Of a DNA stretch of 9,902 nt, positions 1 through 6,782 are shown in pieces. Source of the DNA: an uncultured Flavobacteriales bacterium. Its GTDB lineage: Bacteria; Bacteroidota; Bacteroidia; Flavobacteriales; Crocinitomicaceae. Every line of letters starts with the position of its first letter. Position 1 is the first letter of the stretch. The stretch is taken from assembly GCA_946478775.1 (NCBI GenBank), contig CAMLDR010000155.1:1-9902 (forward strand), given 5' to 3'. The position numbers and the translations under genes were made by a program. Under the pieces are notes generated by a model. The model saw nothing but the letters and a program-made list of their open reading frames with translations. It did not search any database and was not told the origin of the DNA.

Positions 1-897
1 TTTGCATTATTGGATGTCCTGCAAGACACTACCTCAGTAGCAAATGATGCTGCAGGTTTTCGCAATGATGGAGTGGGTATCGACAACCTGAAATATGGAG
101 GTTCCTACTATCCGCGATTGATTACGACCATGCAGCATTTTTACGAGGATGCAGATATAATTATTACTACAACTGTAACCGAATGGGCTGATTATAATAA
201 TCAAACTCTTCAAGAGGTCAAAAAAGGGATTACAAGCGATCCACCTCAACCCACAGATTTTCCACCCAATACAACCCTATTAAATTTGGTGACAGCCGAA
301 TTAAAAAAATTCTCGGTAGAACTTTATCCTTCTTCCAGTATGGCCGGGGTTTATGCCCGTGTGGATGATACGAGAGGGGTTTGGAAAGCACCTGCAAATG
401 TGGGGTTAAGAAATGTAAAGGCGCCTTCCCTTTTAATTACAGACAGCGAACAGGAGATTTTGAATGTGGATTCTTCATCCGGAAAATCCATCAATGCGAT
501 CCGCAATTTCGAAGGAAGAGGTTTGTTGGTTTGGGGAGCACGGACGTTGGATGGCAACAGCAATGAGTGGCGCTATGTAAACGTGCGAAGATTGTTCTTG
601 TTTGTGGAGCAATCCACCAAAAACGCATCGCAGTTCGTTGTTTTTGAGCCGAATAGTGCCGGTACATGGAACAGGGTGAAAGGAATGATCTCGAATTTCC
701 TCACAAACTTATGGCGCGACGGAGGATTGGTTGGTGCAACTACGGAAGAAGCCTTCTTTGTAAGAGTAGGGCTTGGTGAAACAATGACAACACAGGATGT
801 TTTGGAAGGACGAATGATTGTTGAGATCGGATTGGCAGCGTCCAGACCTGCCGAGTTTATCGTACTGCGCTTTTCACATTTTATCAATCAGGAATAA
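1..897 (+). CDS. Contractile sheath protein A, C-terminal part (5' end outside window)
   Basis: This is the C-terminal 298 codons of a contractile tail sheath protein (phage tail sheath family, Afp2-4-like). The frame is already open at base 1, and the residues before the first possible internal start (TTG at 10) align with the second sheath protein (F-A-L-L-D-V against F-T-I-L-D-V), so the gene begins upstream. Conserved sheath landmarks visible here are GIDNLKY, YARVDDTRGVWKAPAN, GKSIN-IRNF, RTLDGNSNEWRYVNVRR, SQFVVFEPN, MTTQDVLEGRM and the terminal RPAEFIVLRFSHF. The last roughly 185 residues are about 70% identical, by eye, to the next gene product. It lacks most of the extra domain found there: only 69 residues separate the TTM and MAG landmarks, against 197 in sheath B. 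By family knowledge, sheath subunits form the outer cylinder whose contraction drives the tube into a target. The gene ends in TAA and is followed by a 65-nt leader. Confidence 0.95.
   Translation, partial: FALLDVLQDTTSVANDAAGFRNDGVGIDNLKYGGSYYPRLITTMQHFYEDADIIITTTVTEWADYNNQTLQEVKKGITSDPPQPTDFPPNTTLLNLVTAELKKFSVELYPSSSMAGVYARVDDTRGVWKAPANVGLRNVKAPSLLITDSEQEILNVDSSSGKSINAIRNFEGRGLLVWGARTLDGNSNEWRYVNVRRLFLFVEQSTKNASQFVVFEPNSAGTWNRVKGMISNFLTNLWRDGGLVGATTEEAFFVRVGLGETMTTQDVLEGRMIVEIGLAASRPAEFIVLRFSHFINQE
547..590 (+). repeat. Copy 1 of a near-identical 44-bp patch shared by the two sheath genes
   Basis: These 44 bases match 2451-2494 in the next sheath gene with only two mismatches. They encode the LDGNSNEWRYVNVRR core of the sheath C-terminal domain. 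The repeat is part of coding sequence, not a mobile element, and reflects paralogy between the two sheath genes. Confidence 0.85.
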
Positions 898-901
898 GAG
901 A

Positions 902-915
902 TCAGCCGCGGCTGA
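902..915. promoter_or_regulatory. Perfect 14-bp palindrome in the leader between the sheath genes
   Basis: The sequence TCAGCCGCGGCTGA is its own reverse complement. It starts five bases after the stop codon of sheath A, inside the 65-nt gap before sheath B. It is strikingly G+C-rich compared with the A/T-rich remainder of the gap. With no natural loop it would form a modest RNA hairpin (a central CGCG would have to serve as loop), and no T-run follows, so it does not look like an intrinsic terminator. A protein-binding site, an RNA-processing or stability element, or chance are all possible. Confidence 0.35.
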
Positions 916-962
916 CCGATGAAAATACAAGTTGAATCAAATAAATAAAATTCTTTATCCTT

Positions 963-2798
963 ATGGCAACGAATTTAAGAACCCCCGGAGTATATGTCCA
1001 GGAAATAACAACCTTGTCAGCATCTATTGCGGGTGTCGATACAGCAATACCGGCATTTGTAGGGTATGTGCAAAAGGCCGAAAGCAATGGGGAAGGCATC
1101 CCGATGTTCACTCCCGTTAGAATCACCTCCTTTTTAGAATATGAATCCATTTTCGGTGGTCCGGATCCGCAGGCATTCAATATTAAAATTGCTGATGTAA
1201 GTGTTGGCGGGAATGTTACGCGAACAGTTACTGTGGACAAAACGCTCCCGCTCCTGGCTGAATCCAATTTCAGGATGTATTACAACCTGAGTATGTATTT
1301 TGCCAACGGAGGAGGTCCTTGCTGGATTGTGCCGGTAGGATTTTATGCCTTAGCTTCTGCCGTTTCTGATGAGGATTTAATAGACGGTTTGGAAGCCCTT
1401 GAAAAAGAGAGCGAACCAACCTTATTGCTTTTCCCGGATGCGCTATCTCTTGGTGATGCTGAATTAAGGAATGTAAACAATGCGGCTATAGACCAGTGTA
1501 ACAAATTGAAAAACCGGTTTACAATCCTGGATGTCAAGCAAGTTACACCCAACCTTCCCTTGGATGATGCGGACAACTTCCGGAATGAGATGACCGGAAT
1601 AGATGCCTTGAAGTATGCAGCGGCTTATTATCCATACCTGAATACGACTATGAATTATGGAACCAGTTCCTTGCTCCTGCAAGTGTCGGGTTATTCATCA
1701 ACCGTTAACGGTGCTGTAGTTCCAATTACTGGTTTTGATGAAGCAAATGAATTCAACGGCGCGGTAAGCTTGGCTATTCAAGGGACACTTGACGCTCTGA
1801 ATTACTTAAAAGTAGCAACCAGGACTCTTACTCTAGATGATGCAACGATGGTTCATGGTTTAGTGGTTGATATTCAGTCTAGGGTGGCGTTGGGGATTAG
1901 CGTAACTGGGCTTCCAACTCCAGCATTTGATCAGGCAAAAACTGATTTGGGAGATGTTGACAATACAGAAATGGCTGATGCAGCTACCGCAGCAGATGGT
2001 TTCATTGCAGTCACTCCTAACAGCGGACAAACGCTTGCAAATGCCAATGCTCTAAAAATTGCCTTGTCAAATTTGCTGGATGCACTGAACGGTGTGATGG
2101 ATGGAATAACTGACGGATACAATGCAACAACAACGTTCGTCGGCGGAAACCTAAACTACCTGCAAAATAGCCGCCCGTCTATCTATTCTGAGGTAATCTC
2201 AGGACTTAACGGATTCCGGATTACATTAAATCCTTCGGGGGCAATGGCCGGAATTTATGCACGGGTAGACAATACCAGGGGAGTGTGGCAGGCACCGGCT
2301 AATGTTGGTGTTAGAAATGTCATTGGACCGGCGGTACTCGTGACCAATGAGCAGCAGGGAGGATTCAATATTGATTCCCTAAGTGGTAAGTCGATCAACG
2401 TCATTCGCAACTTCCCGGGAAGAGGAACTATTCCGTGGGGAGGCAGAACATTGGATGGCAACAGCAATGAATGGCGCTATGTAAACGTGAGAAGATTATT
2501 CATTTACCTGGAAGAATCGATCAAACGTGCCAGCCAGTTTGTGGTTTTCGAACCGAATGATGCGAACACGTGGGTTAGAACAAAAGGGATGATCAGTAAT
2601 TTCTTAACGGATGTTTGGCGCAGTGGCGGTTTGGTCGGTGCAACAGCAGAAGAAGCATTTTTTGTAAATATCGGAGTAGGAACTTCCATGACCACCCAGG
2701 ATGTTTTGGAAGGGCGAATGAATATAGACATAGGTGTTGCGGCAGTGCGCCCGGCTGAATTTATCATCTTGCGTTTTACGCATTTTGTTCAGGAATAA
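963..2798 (+). CDS. Contractile sheath protein B, with a large insertion domain
   Basis: This is a complete 611-residue contractile sheath protein (Afp2-4-like). The N-terminus starts MATNLRTPGVYVQEI, the usual opening of eCIS and phage sheath proteins, which supports the ATG at 963. The C-terminal third carries YARVDNTRGVWQAPANVG, RTLDGNSNEWRYVNVRR, SQFVVFEPN, MTTQDVLEGRM and RPAEFIILRFTHF, closely matching the upstream sheath. By family knowledge, the N-terminal and C-terminal arms interlock neighbouring subunits and the conserved C-terminal domain grips the tube. Residues 231-427, between the TTM and MAG landmarks, are about 130 residues longer than the matching stretch of sheath A. They are rich in Ala, Asp, Asn and Thr, and are probably a surface-exposed insertion. 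The gene ends in tandem stops (TAA TAA, 2796-2801). Having two or more different sheath subunits is normal for eCIS particles. Confidence 0.96.
   Translation: MATNLRTPGVYVQEITTLSASIAGVDTAIPAFVGYVQKAESNGEGIPMFTPVRITSFLEYESIFGGPDPQAFNIKIADVSVGGNVTRTVTVDKTLPLLAESNFRMYYNLSMYFANGGGPCWIVPVGFYALASAVSDEDLIDGLEALEKESEPTLLLFPDALSLGDAELRNVNNAAIDQCNKLKNRFTILDVKQVTPNLPLDDADNFRNEMTGIDALKYAAAYYPYLNTTMNYGTSSLLLQVSGYSSTVNGAVVPITGFDEANEFNGAVSLAIQGTLDALNYLKVATRTLTLDDATMVHGLVVDIQSRVALGISVTGLPTPAFDQAKTDLGDVDNTEMADAATAADGFIAVTPNSGQTLANANALKIALSNLLDALNGVMDGITDGYNATTTFVGGNLNYLQNSRPSIYSEVISGLNGFRITLNPSGAMAGIYARVDNTRGVWQAPANVGVRNVIGPAVLVTNEQQGGFNIDSLSGKSINVIRNFPGRGTIPWGGRTLDGNSNEWRYVNVRRLFIYLEESIKRASQFVVFEPNDANTWVRTKGMISNFLTDVWRSGGLVGATAEEAFFVNIGVGTSMTTQDVLEGRMNIDIGVAAVRPAEFIILRFTHFVQE
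2451..2494 (+). repeat. Copy 2 of the 44-bp patch shared by the two sheath genes
   Basis: This is the partner of 547-590, differing at two positions (G/A at the 21st base and C/A at the 40th). The codon choice for the NSNEWRYVNV core is almost unchanged, although the flanking coding sequence has drifted considerably. Confidence 0.85.
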
Positions 2799-2830
2799 TA
2801 AAAACTAAATTTTAATTAAAAAATACAATT
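2799..2830 (+). promoter_or_regulatory. A/T-rich leader before the main tube gene
   Basis: This 32-nt gap is almost entirely A and T and includes the self-complementary TTTAATTAAA at 2811-2820. There is no Shine-Dalgarno-like GGAGG stretch. Such A/T-rich, structure-poor leaders are typical of strongly translated Bacteroidota genes, which would suit the main tube subunit, needed in many copies per particle. I see no Bacteroidota-type -7/-33 promoter pair, so this is more likely a translation-initiation region than a promoter. Confidence 0.35.
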
Positions 2831-3268
2831 ATGGCAACAAATTATCCAGTTTCAGTTTATCACTTCCAGGTAGAATGGGGAGGAGCACGTATTGGGTTTA
2901 CGGAAGTATCCGGTTTGGATTTTGAAGTTCAACCAATCGATTACAGAGAAGGTAGTTACAAGAATTACCAGGTAACTAAAATGCCGGGGATTCCACAGTT
3001 TACGAACATCAATCTCAAAAGAGGGATTCTAAAAGGAGATAACGAGTTTGCTCAATGGCTGGCAACTGTCAAACTAAACCAGGTTGATCGAAGAGATATT
3101 ACGATTTCCCTGTTAAACGAAGATCACATGCCGGTTGTAACATGGCAGGTTCTGAGTGCATTTCCGTGCAGTATGAAAGGTCCCCAGTTGAATTCAACTT
3201 CCAATGAAGTGGCAGTAGAGGAAATTGAGTTGTGTCACGAAGGTTTAACCGTTGAAATATTGTCCTGA
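2831..3268 (+). CDS. Main inner tube protein (T4 gp19-like, Afp1-type)
   Basis: This 145-residue protein has the size and layout of the T4 gp19/Hcp-fold inner tube subunit (phage T4 gp19 family). Visible family marks are the N-terminal YPVSVYHFQVEW strand, the GFTEVSGLDFEV segment, the PG-P-FTNINLKRGIL segment with its LKRG motif, EFAQWL, and DITISLLNEDHMPVVTWQV followed by a C-terminal strand ending VEEIELCHEGL. By family knowledge, stacked hexamers of this protein build the hollow rigid tube inside the sheath, whose lumen holds cargo in eCIS. It is followed after only 2 nt by a second tube-like gene, so the two are probably co-translated. In the Afp locus an equivalent tube gene also precedes the sheath genes; that position lies outside this window. 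Confidence 0.95.
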   Translation: MATNYPVSVYHFQVEWGGARIGFTEVSGLDFEVQPIDYREGSYKNYQVTKMPGIPQFTNINLKRGILKGDNEFAQWLATVKLNQVDRRDITISLLNEDHMPVVTWQVLSAFPCSMKGPQLNSTSNEVAVEEIELCHEGLTVEILS

Positions 3269-3270
3269 TT

Positions 3271-3714
3271 ATGGCTGCGAGATATCCCCCGGTTGGTTTC
3301 CATTTTAGCGTGGTCTTTGAAGGACTGACGAACGATACTGAAATTGGTTTCCAAACCGTATCCGGGATAAAAGCAACTATTCCAAATGGCTACTTGATCA
3401 CTGAAGGAGGAGAGAATAGGTTCACACATAGACTTCCTCAACGGGCCAGCTACTCCAACCTGATATTGAAACGCGGACTTTTAAGCGATTCCCAGTTGAT
3501 TCAATGGTTTAGGGATGCAGTGGAAAATTTCATATTCAACCCGGTTACCGTAACGGTTAACTTGTTGAATGAGAACCATGAACCCCTGGAAACCTGGCAG
3601 TTCATCAATGCCTATCCGACAGATTGGGATATTGACGGATTTGATGCGGAGTCGAATGCAATTGTTGCTGAAACTATTGAACTTTCGTACCAATACTTTA
3701 AAAGGTTGAATTAA
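3271..3714 (+). CDS. Second tube protein, likely tube initiator (Afp5-like)
   Basis: This 147-residue protein is a paralogue of the preceding tube protein. Both share YP-V-FHF/YHF near the N-terminus, GFxxVSG, SNLILKRGLL against TNINLKRGIL, a QW pair, and VNLLNE(N/D)H-P--TWQ. Elsewhere it has diverged strongly, including a longer first loop (EGLTNDTEIGF) and an aromatic C-terminus (YQYFKRLN). By family knowledge, diverged gp19-like subunits in eCIS (Afp5, Pvc5) form the first ring or rings of the tube and match it to the spike hub. Its place directly before the small DUF5908-type gene and the LysM gene fits that role. The ATG at 3271 follows the upstream stop by 2 nt, and its N-terminus aligns with the main tube protein. 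Assignment as initiator is by homology and position, not from a specific motif. Confidence 0.9.
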   Translation: MAARYPPVGFHFSVVFEGLTNDTEIGFQTVSGIKATIPNGYLITEGGENRFTHRLPQRASYSNLILKRGLLSDSQLIQWFRDAVENFIFNPVTVTVNLLNENHEPLETWQFINAYPTDWDIDGFDAESNAIVAETIELSYQYFKRLN

Positions 3715-3725
3715 AATTTAAAAAG

Positions 3726-3887
3726 ATGCCGGTAGTCATTAGAGAATTGGTCATTAGAGGAATCGTTGGTGGTCCTGCGAATAATAGCGAGAAAAATACA
3801 CCCAAGCAAAATGAAGTAAGGTCGAACCGTGCCCAAATGACGGTGAACATGATTGAAGAAATTATTAAAAGTAAAAAAGAACGGTAG
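3726..3887 (+). CDS. Small DUF5908-type eCIS protein (Afp6 position)
   Basis: A short open frame encodes 53 residues, starting MPVVIRELVIRGIVGG and ending in a charged, probably helical tail (MIEEIIKSKKER). The start ATG at 3726 follows an A-rich stretch 11 nt after the tube gene, and the stop at 3885 lies 2 nt before the next start. The spacing therefore fits a real gene in the operon. The opening P-(V/I)-x-I-(R/K)-E-L-V-I-(R/K) is, from memory, the signature of the DUF5908 family, a roughly 50-60-residue family found beside tube and LysM genes in eCIS loci. It occupies the position of Afp6 between the second tube gene and the Afp7-like gene. The function is not established. A small adaptor or chaperone for tube or hub assembly is a guess. 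Its size makes it easy to miss in automatic annotation. Confidence 0.82.
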   Translation: MPVVIRELVIRGIVGGPANNSEKNTPKQNEVRSNRAQMTVNMIEEIIKSKKER

Positions 3888-3889
3888 TC

Positions 3890-4651
3890 ATGGCTTTTCC
3901 CAGAGGTAAATTAACAAAAATGGTAATTATATTCTCGTCTGATGAGAATCAGCCGTTGAAAGGGATACCATTCTTCCCGATGTACAATCCGGAGTCGTAC
4001 CAGATGTCTTATGCAATGGATTACGACGATAATCAGCGGTTGATTGTTGGAAACCAGGATAAGAAATTTCTTCGGGTCAAGCCTAAAACACTGAATCTTA
4101 AATTATACTTTGATGGTACCTCAGCTTCTCCGAATGATTTGTTGATCAGCAACCTCGAAAAGATTCCCGGATTTAACGGAGTGGTGGCCCAGGTGGAAGC
4201 ATTTCTTTCGTTGGCTGCATCAGTGGGAAGTCCTGTAGTCAAGGAAGGAGTTCCGCAGGTTATTATGGATGGTGATGAAAAAGTGACAGGAGAAATTCAT
4301 CGTCCGAAGGGAATGGCTATTATCTGGGGAACATTTTACATGACAGGAGTTTTAACAGATGCGACTGTCAATTATACCATGTTCACTCCGGAAGGTGTTC
4401 CGATCCGTGCAGAAATGGATGTAAACATTGCAGAATCTACCTCTCTGACTTTGGTAGAACGCGCTATGAAACTCATGTCTCCCGATCTGTCAAAATCCAT
4501 TGTGGTGAAACAGGGAGATACCCTGCCGGACCTTTGTTACAAAGAGTACGGAGATGCGTCCTTCTACCCGAAAATTGCCGAAGTAAATCAACTGAAGAAC
4601 TTTCGGAAACTGGTTCCGGGAACCGAATTATTATTTCCACCCATTAAATAA
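3890..4651 (+). CDS. Tube-baseplate adaptor with C-terminal LysM domain (Afp7-like)
   Basis: This 253-residue protein has two parts. Residues about 8-185 form a beta-rich region resembling the CIS-tube/Afp7-type domain, with FFPMYNPESYQMSY near the start, KPKTLNLKLYFDGTS, and a strand run GMAIIWGTFYMTGVLTD followed by the PEGVPIRAEMDV segment. Residues about 203-250 form a LysM domain, with VKQGDTLPDLCYKEYGD and a closing LVPGTELLFPP. By family knowledge, this protein sits at the top of the spike and links tube to baseplate. LysM domains in contractile tail hubs (compare T4 gp53 and phage gpX-like proteins) act in protein-protein assembly as often as in peptidoglycan binding. No signal peptide is visible, which argues against a secreted cell-wall enzyme. 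It starts 2 nt after the small upstream gene and ends 9 nt before the spike gene. Confidence 0.92.
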   Translation: MAFPRGKLTKMVIIFSSDENQPLKGIPFFPMYNPESYQMSYAMDYDDNQRLIVGNQDKKFLRVKPKTLNLKLYFDGTSASPNDLLISNLEKIPGFNGVVAQVEAFLSLAASVGSPVVKEGVPQVIMDGDEKVTGEIHRPKGMAIIWGTFYMTGVLTDATVNYTMFTPEGVPIRAEMDVNIAESTSLTLVERAMKLMSPDLSKSIVVKQGDTLPDLCYKEYGDASFYPKIAEVNQLKNFRKLVPGTELLFPPIK

Positions 4652-4660
4652 TCGAGTAAC

Positions 4661-6496
4661 ATGTCTGTATTGAGTGCAATAAAAGGTAAAAGCAACAAGG
4701 AAAAATACTATTCCTTAAAGCTGTTTATTGTGTCTGTTGCGGGAGTTGAAAAAGAACTTTCCAGCCTTTACGGAATCAGTTCGGTTGCTGCTATAAACTG
4801 TTTGAACAAAATCCCGACAGCAAAATTAACGCTGCTGGACGGGAACGTTTCCAAGCAAATTTTTGAAGCAAGTGAAGGGGATGATTTTCTGCCCGGAAAC
4901 CAGGTGAGAATCAAGATCCGGTACGACGAGTTGGAAGAAACTATTTTTGAAGGGATCATTGTCAAGCAAAGAGTGAAGCAAGCGGCAGAAGGAAGCACAC
5001 AGCTTTGCCTGGAATTAAAAGACCTTGCTGTTCGGCTTACTGCTCAGCGTAAGAATAAGATCTTTAAGGACAAGACAGACGTTGAAATCCTGAAAGCGAT
5101 CCTCAACGAGTATACGCAGCCATCCGGTGGAATTAAAAAAGTAACCGTACCTGCCGGAACAGATACCAGCCGCGTGCAAAAACACCGCGAAATGGTCCAG
5201 TATTTTGTGTCGGATTGGGATTTTATGGTTTCACGTGCCGATGCAATCGGAAGATTGGTTTATGTGGAGAATGGTGATGTTAAAATTGCCGAGCCCGATT
5301 ACAATCAGCAGCCATTGACTGAATTGGGTTTCGGAGGAAACATATACCAGTTTGATTTGGAAGTGAGTGCTGTGGGTCAATATGAAAAAGTAACTGCAAG
5401 AAGTTTCGATCCTTTTGATCGTAAAATAGTGAGCGAAGAAGTTGGAGACGCTATTTCAACGGATCAGGGAAGCTTGTCAGACAGCGATTTGGCTAAAGTC
5501 CTGGGAGTTGACAATTTTCAGATGGAGCACGCCGGTAATTTGGGAGATCCCGAATTAAAAGCGTGGGCGTATTCCAAACTGATGCGCAGCAAATTGGACC
5601 GGATTAAGGGAACCATTAAAATTGATGGCTGGGCAAAGGTGAAGCCAGGCGTACTGGTGGATATGACAAAGATTTCCAATAAATTCAATGGACTTGCTTT
5701 CGTTTCCGGAGTCATGAACCAGTTCACAAGCGATTCCGGCTGGTATACTGAATTACAGATCGGTTTTGACCAGGAATGGTTTTCCGAACAGTACGACAAC
5801 ATTGTACAAAAACCTGCATCCGGTTTGGTTCCTTCAGTGAATGGACTTGTCATTGGAAATGTTATTTCGGTAGATACTGAAGCTGAAAACGATACCAATT
5901 ATTGGGTAAAAGTATTGATCCCGTTAGTGAACGATTCGGAAGAAGGAGTTTGGGCAAGAGTTTCAGGTATTGGTTTGGGTGAAAACAAAGGAGTTTATTT
6001 CAAGCCGGAAGTCGGAGACGATGTAGTCCTGGGATTCTTAAACGATGATCCGAGACAGCCGGTGGTTCTAGGAACCTTGTACAGCCATCTTGCCCCGCCG
6101 GAAAAAACAACGGAAGCAGATGAAAATGACCAAAAAATAAAGGGATTCTTCGCGCGAAATGACTTCAGTATTTTTTTCGATGAAAATACCGATACGGTAA
6201 CTATTGAAACTCCGAAGGAACAGAAAATCCTGATTTCCGATAAGGAAGACAGTTCAACCGCTTTCATCCGTATGGAAGATGCAAACGGCAATTCAATCAC
6301 CATGGACAAGGATGGAATCACCATCTACAGTGAGAAGGATTTGACCTTTGAAGCGAAGAAGAACATCACTTTAAAAGGAGTCAATGTAACAAATACCTGT
6401 TCGGGAAGCTTTGAAGCAACCGGAAGAAGCGGAGCGAAATTAGAAGCCTCAGGAGGAAATACCGAGGTAAAAGGAACATTGGTAATGATTAATTAA
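4661..6496 (+). CDS. Central spike protein, VgrG / gp27-gp5 type (Afp8-like)
   Basis: This 611-residue protein is the trimeric hub and spike of the injection machine. Residues about 15-375 match the gp27-like hub (phage GPD / VgrG N-terminal region), including the IFEGIIVKQRV strand (95-105), VEILKAILNEY (141-151) and a late VKPGVLVDM segment (327-335). Residues about 393-475 form the gp5-type OB-fold, with GLVIGNVIS, VWARVSGIG and PEVGDDVVLGFLNDDPRQP (449-467), closely like the VgrG consensus. Residues about 500-611 are short repeating strands (DENTDTVTIETP, MEDANGNSITMDKDGITI, LTFEAKKNITLKG) expected to form the triangular beta-prism needle. There is no extra C-terminal effector domain and no lysozyme domain between the OB-fold and the needle. 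A PAAR gene follows after 5 nt and probably caps the needle. Confidence 0.95.
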   Translation: MSVLSAIKGKSNKEKYYSLKLFIVSVAGVEKELSSLYGISSVAAINCLNKIPTAKLTLLDGNVSKQIFEASEGDDFLPGNQVRIKIRYDELEETIFEGIIVKQRVKQAAEGSTQLCLELKDLAVRLTAQRKNKIFKDKTDVEILKAILNEYTQPSGGIKKVTVPAGTDTSRVQKHREMVQYFVSDWDFMVSRADAIGRLVYVENGDVKIAEPDYNQQPLTELGFGGNIYQFDLEVSAVGQYEKVTARSFDPFDRKIVSEEVGDAISTDQGSLSDSDLAKVLGVDNFQMEHAGNLGDPELKAWAYSKLMRSKLDRIKGTIKIDGWAKVKPGVLVDMTKISNKFNGLAFVSGVMNQFTSDSGWYTELQIGFDQEWFSEQYDNIVQKPASGLVPSVNGLVIGNVISVDTEAENDTNYWVKVLIPLVNDSEEGVWARVSGIGLGENKGVYFKPEVGDDVVLGFLNDDPRQPVVLGTLYSHLAPPEKTTEADENDQKIKGFFARNDFSIFFDENTDTVTIETPKEQKILISDKEDSSTAFIRMEDANGNSITMDKDGITIYSEKDLTFEAKKNITLKGVNVTNTCSGSFEATGRSGAKLEASGGNTEVKGTLVMIN

Positions 6497-6501
6497 GAAA
6501 T

Positions 6502-6780
6502 ATGCCGGCAGCTGCAAGAATATTGGATGTGACAAATCACGGAGGAACAATTACCGGTCCGGGAGATTCTACGGTTCTGATCGGTGGAATTCCGGCCTCT
6601 GTAATGGGGGATAATCACATGTGTGCAATACCGGCCAATACTCCTCACCCGCAAGCTTCTGCTTTTGTGGTTGGAAGCGGAACGGTGCTCATCGGTGGAA
6701 AACCCGCCATACGTGTAGGAGATACCTGTATCTGTGGAGCGGCACCCGCTGTTGGAGAAATAACTGTTTTAATAGGATAA
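6502..6780 (+). CDS. PAAR-domain spike tip protein
   Basis: This 92-residue protein consists of a single PAAR domain. It opens with MPAAARILD and contains the two typical repeats GDSTVLIGGIPASVMGD and GSGTVLIGGKPAIRVGD, ending in a third strand with VLIG. Candidate metal ligands in the usual PAAR arrangement are His13, His39, His49 and Cys76 or Cys78; Cys41 also lies nearby. By family knowledge, PAAR proteins fold into a small zinc-stabilised cone that sits on the end of the VgrG needle and sharpens it. There is no N- or C-terminal effector extension, so the tip itself carries no visible toxin. The start lies 5 nt after the spike stop and the stop lies 2 nt before the gp25-like start, indicating co-translation with both. 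Confidence 0.95.
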   Translation: MPAAARILDVTNHGGTITGPGDSTVLIGGIPASVMGDNHMCAIPANTPHPQASAFVVGSGTVLIGGKPAIRVGDTCICGAAPAVGEITVLIG

Positions 6781-6782
6781 GT

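Noticed and set aside
902..925. Intrinsic terminator at the palindrome after sheath A
   Set aside because: There is no T-run after it and no room for a stable loop; the downstream genes clearly belong to the same module.
932..1120. 62-codon + strand frame across the sheath B start
   Set aside because: The sheath frame starting at 963 has a canonical N-terminus; the alternative frame gives a low-complexity Asn/Ile/Cys-rich peptide.
902..1267. 121-codon antisense open frame over the start of sheath B
   Set aside because: It lies opposite conserved sheath coding sequence and its own sequence has no family features.
2811..2820. TTTAATTAAA self-complementary site before the tube gene
   Set aside because: Such sites are expected by chance in an A/T-rich leader; no second copy or binding-site pattern was seen.
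5518..6324. Antisense open frames of 126 and 109 codons opposite the spike gene
   Set aside because: They are Ser/Phe/Pro-rich shadows of a well-supported gene, with no motif and no leader.
6621..6782. Upstream extension of the gp25 frame to an ATG at 6621
   Set aside because: It overlaps the PAAR gene in another frame and yields a Cys/Arg/Trp-rich peptide unlike any gp25 N-terminus; the ATG at 6783 fits the family length and the junction.
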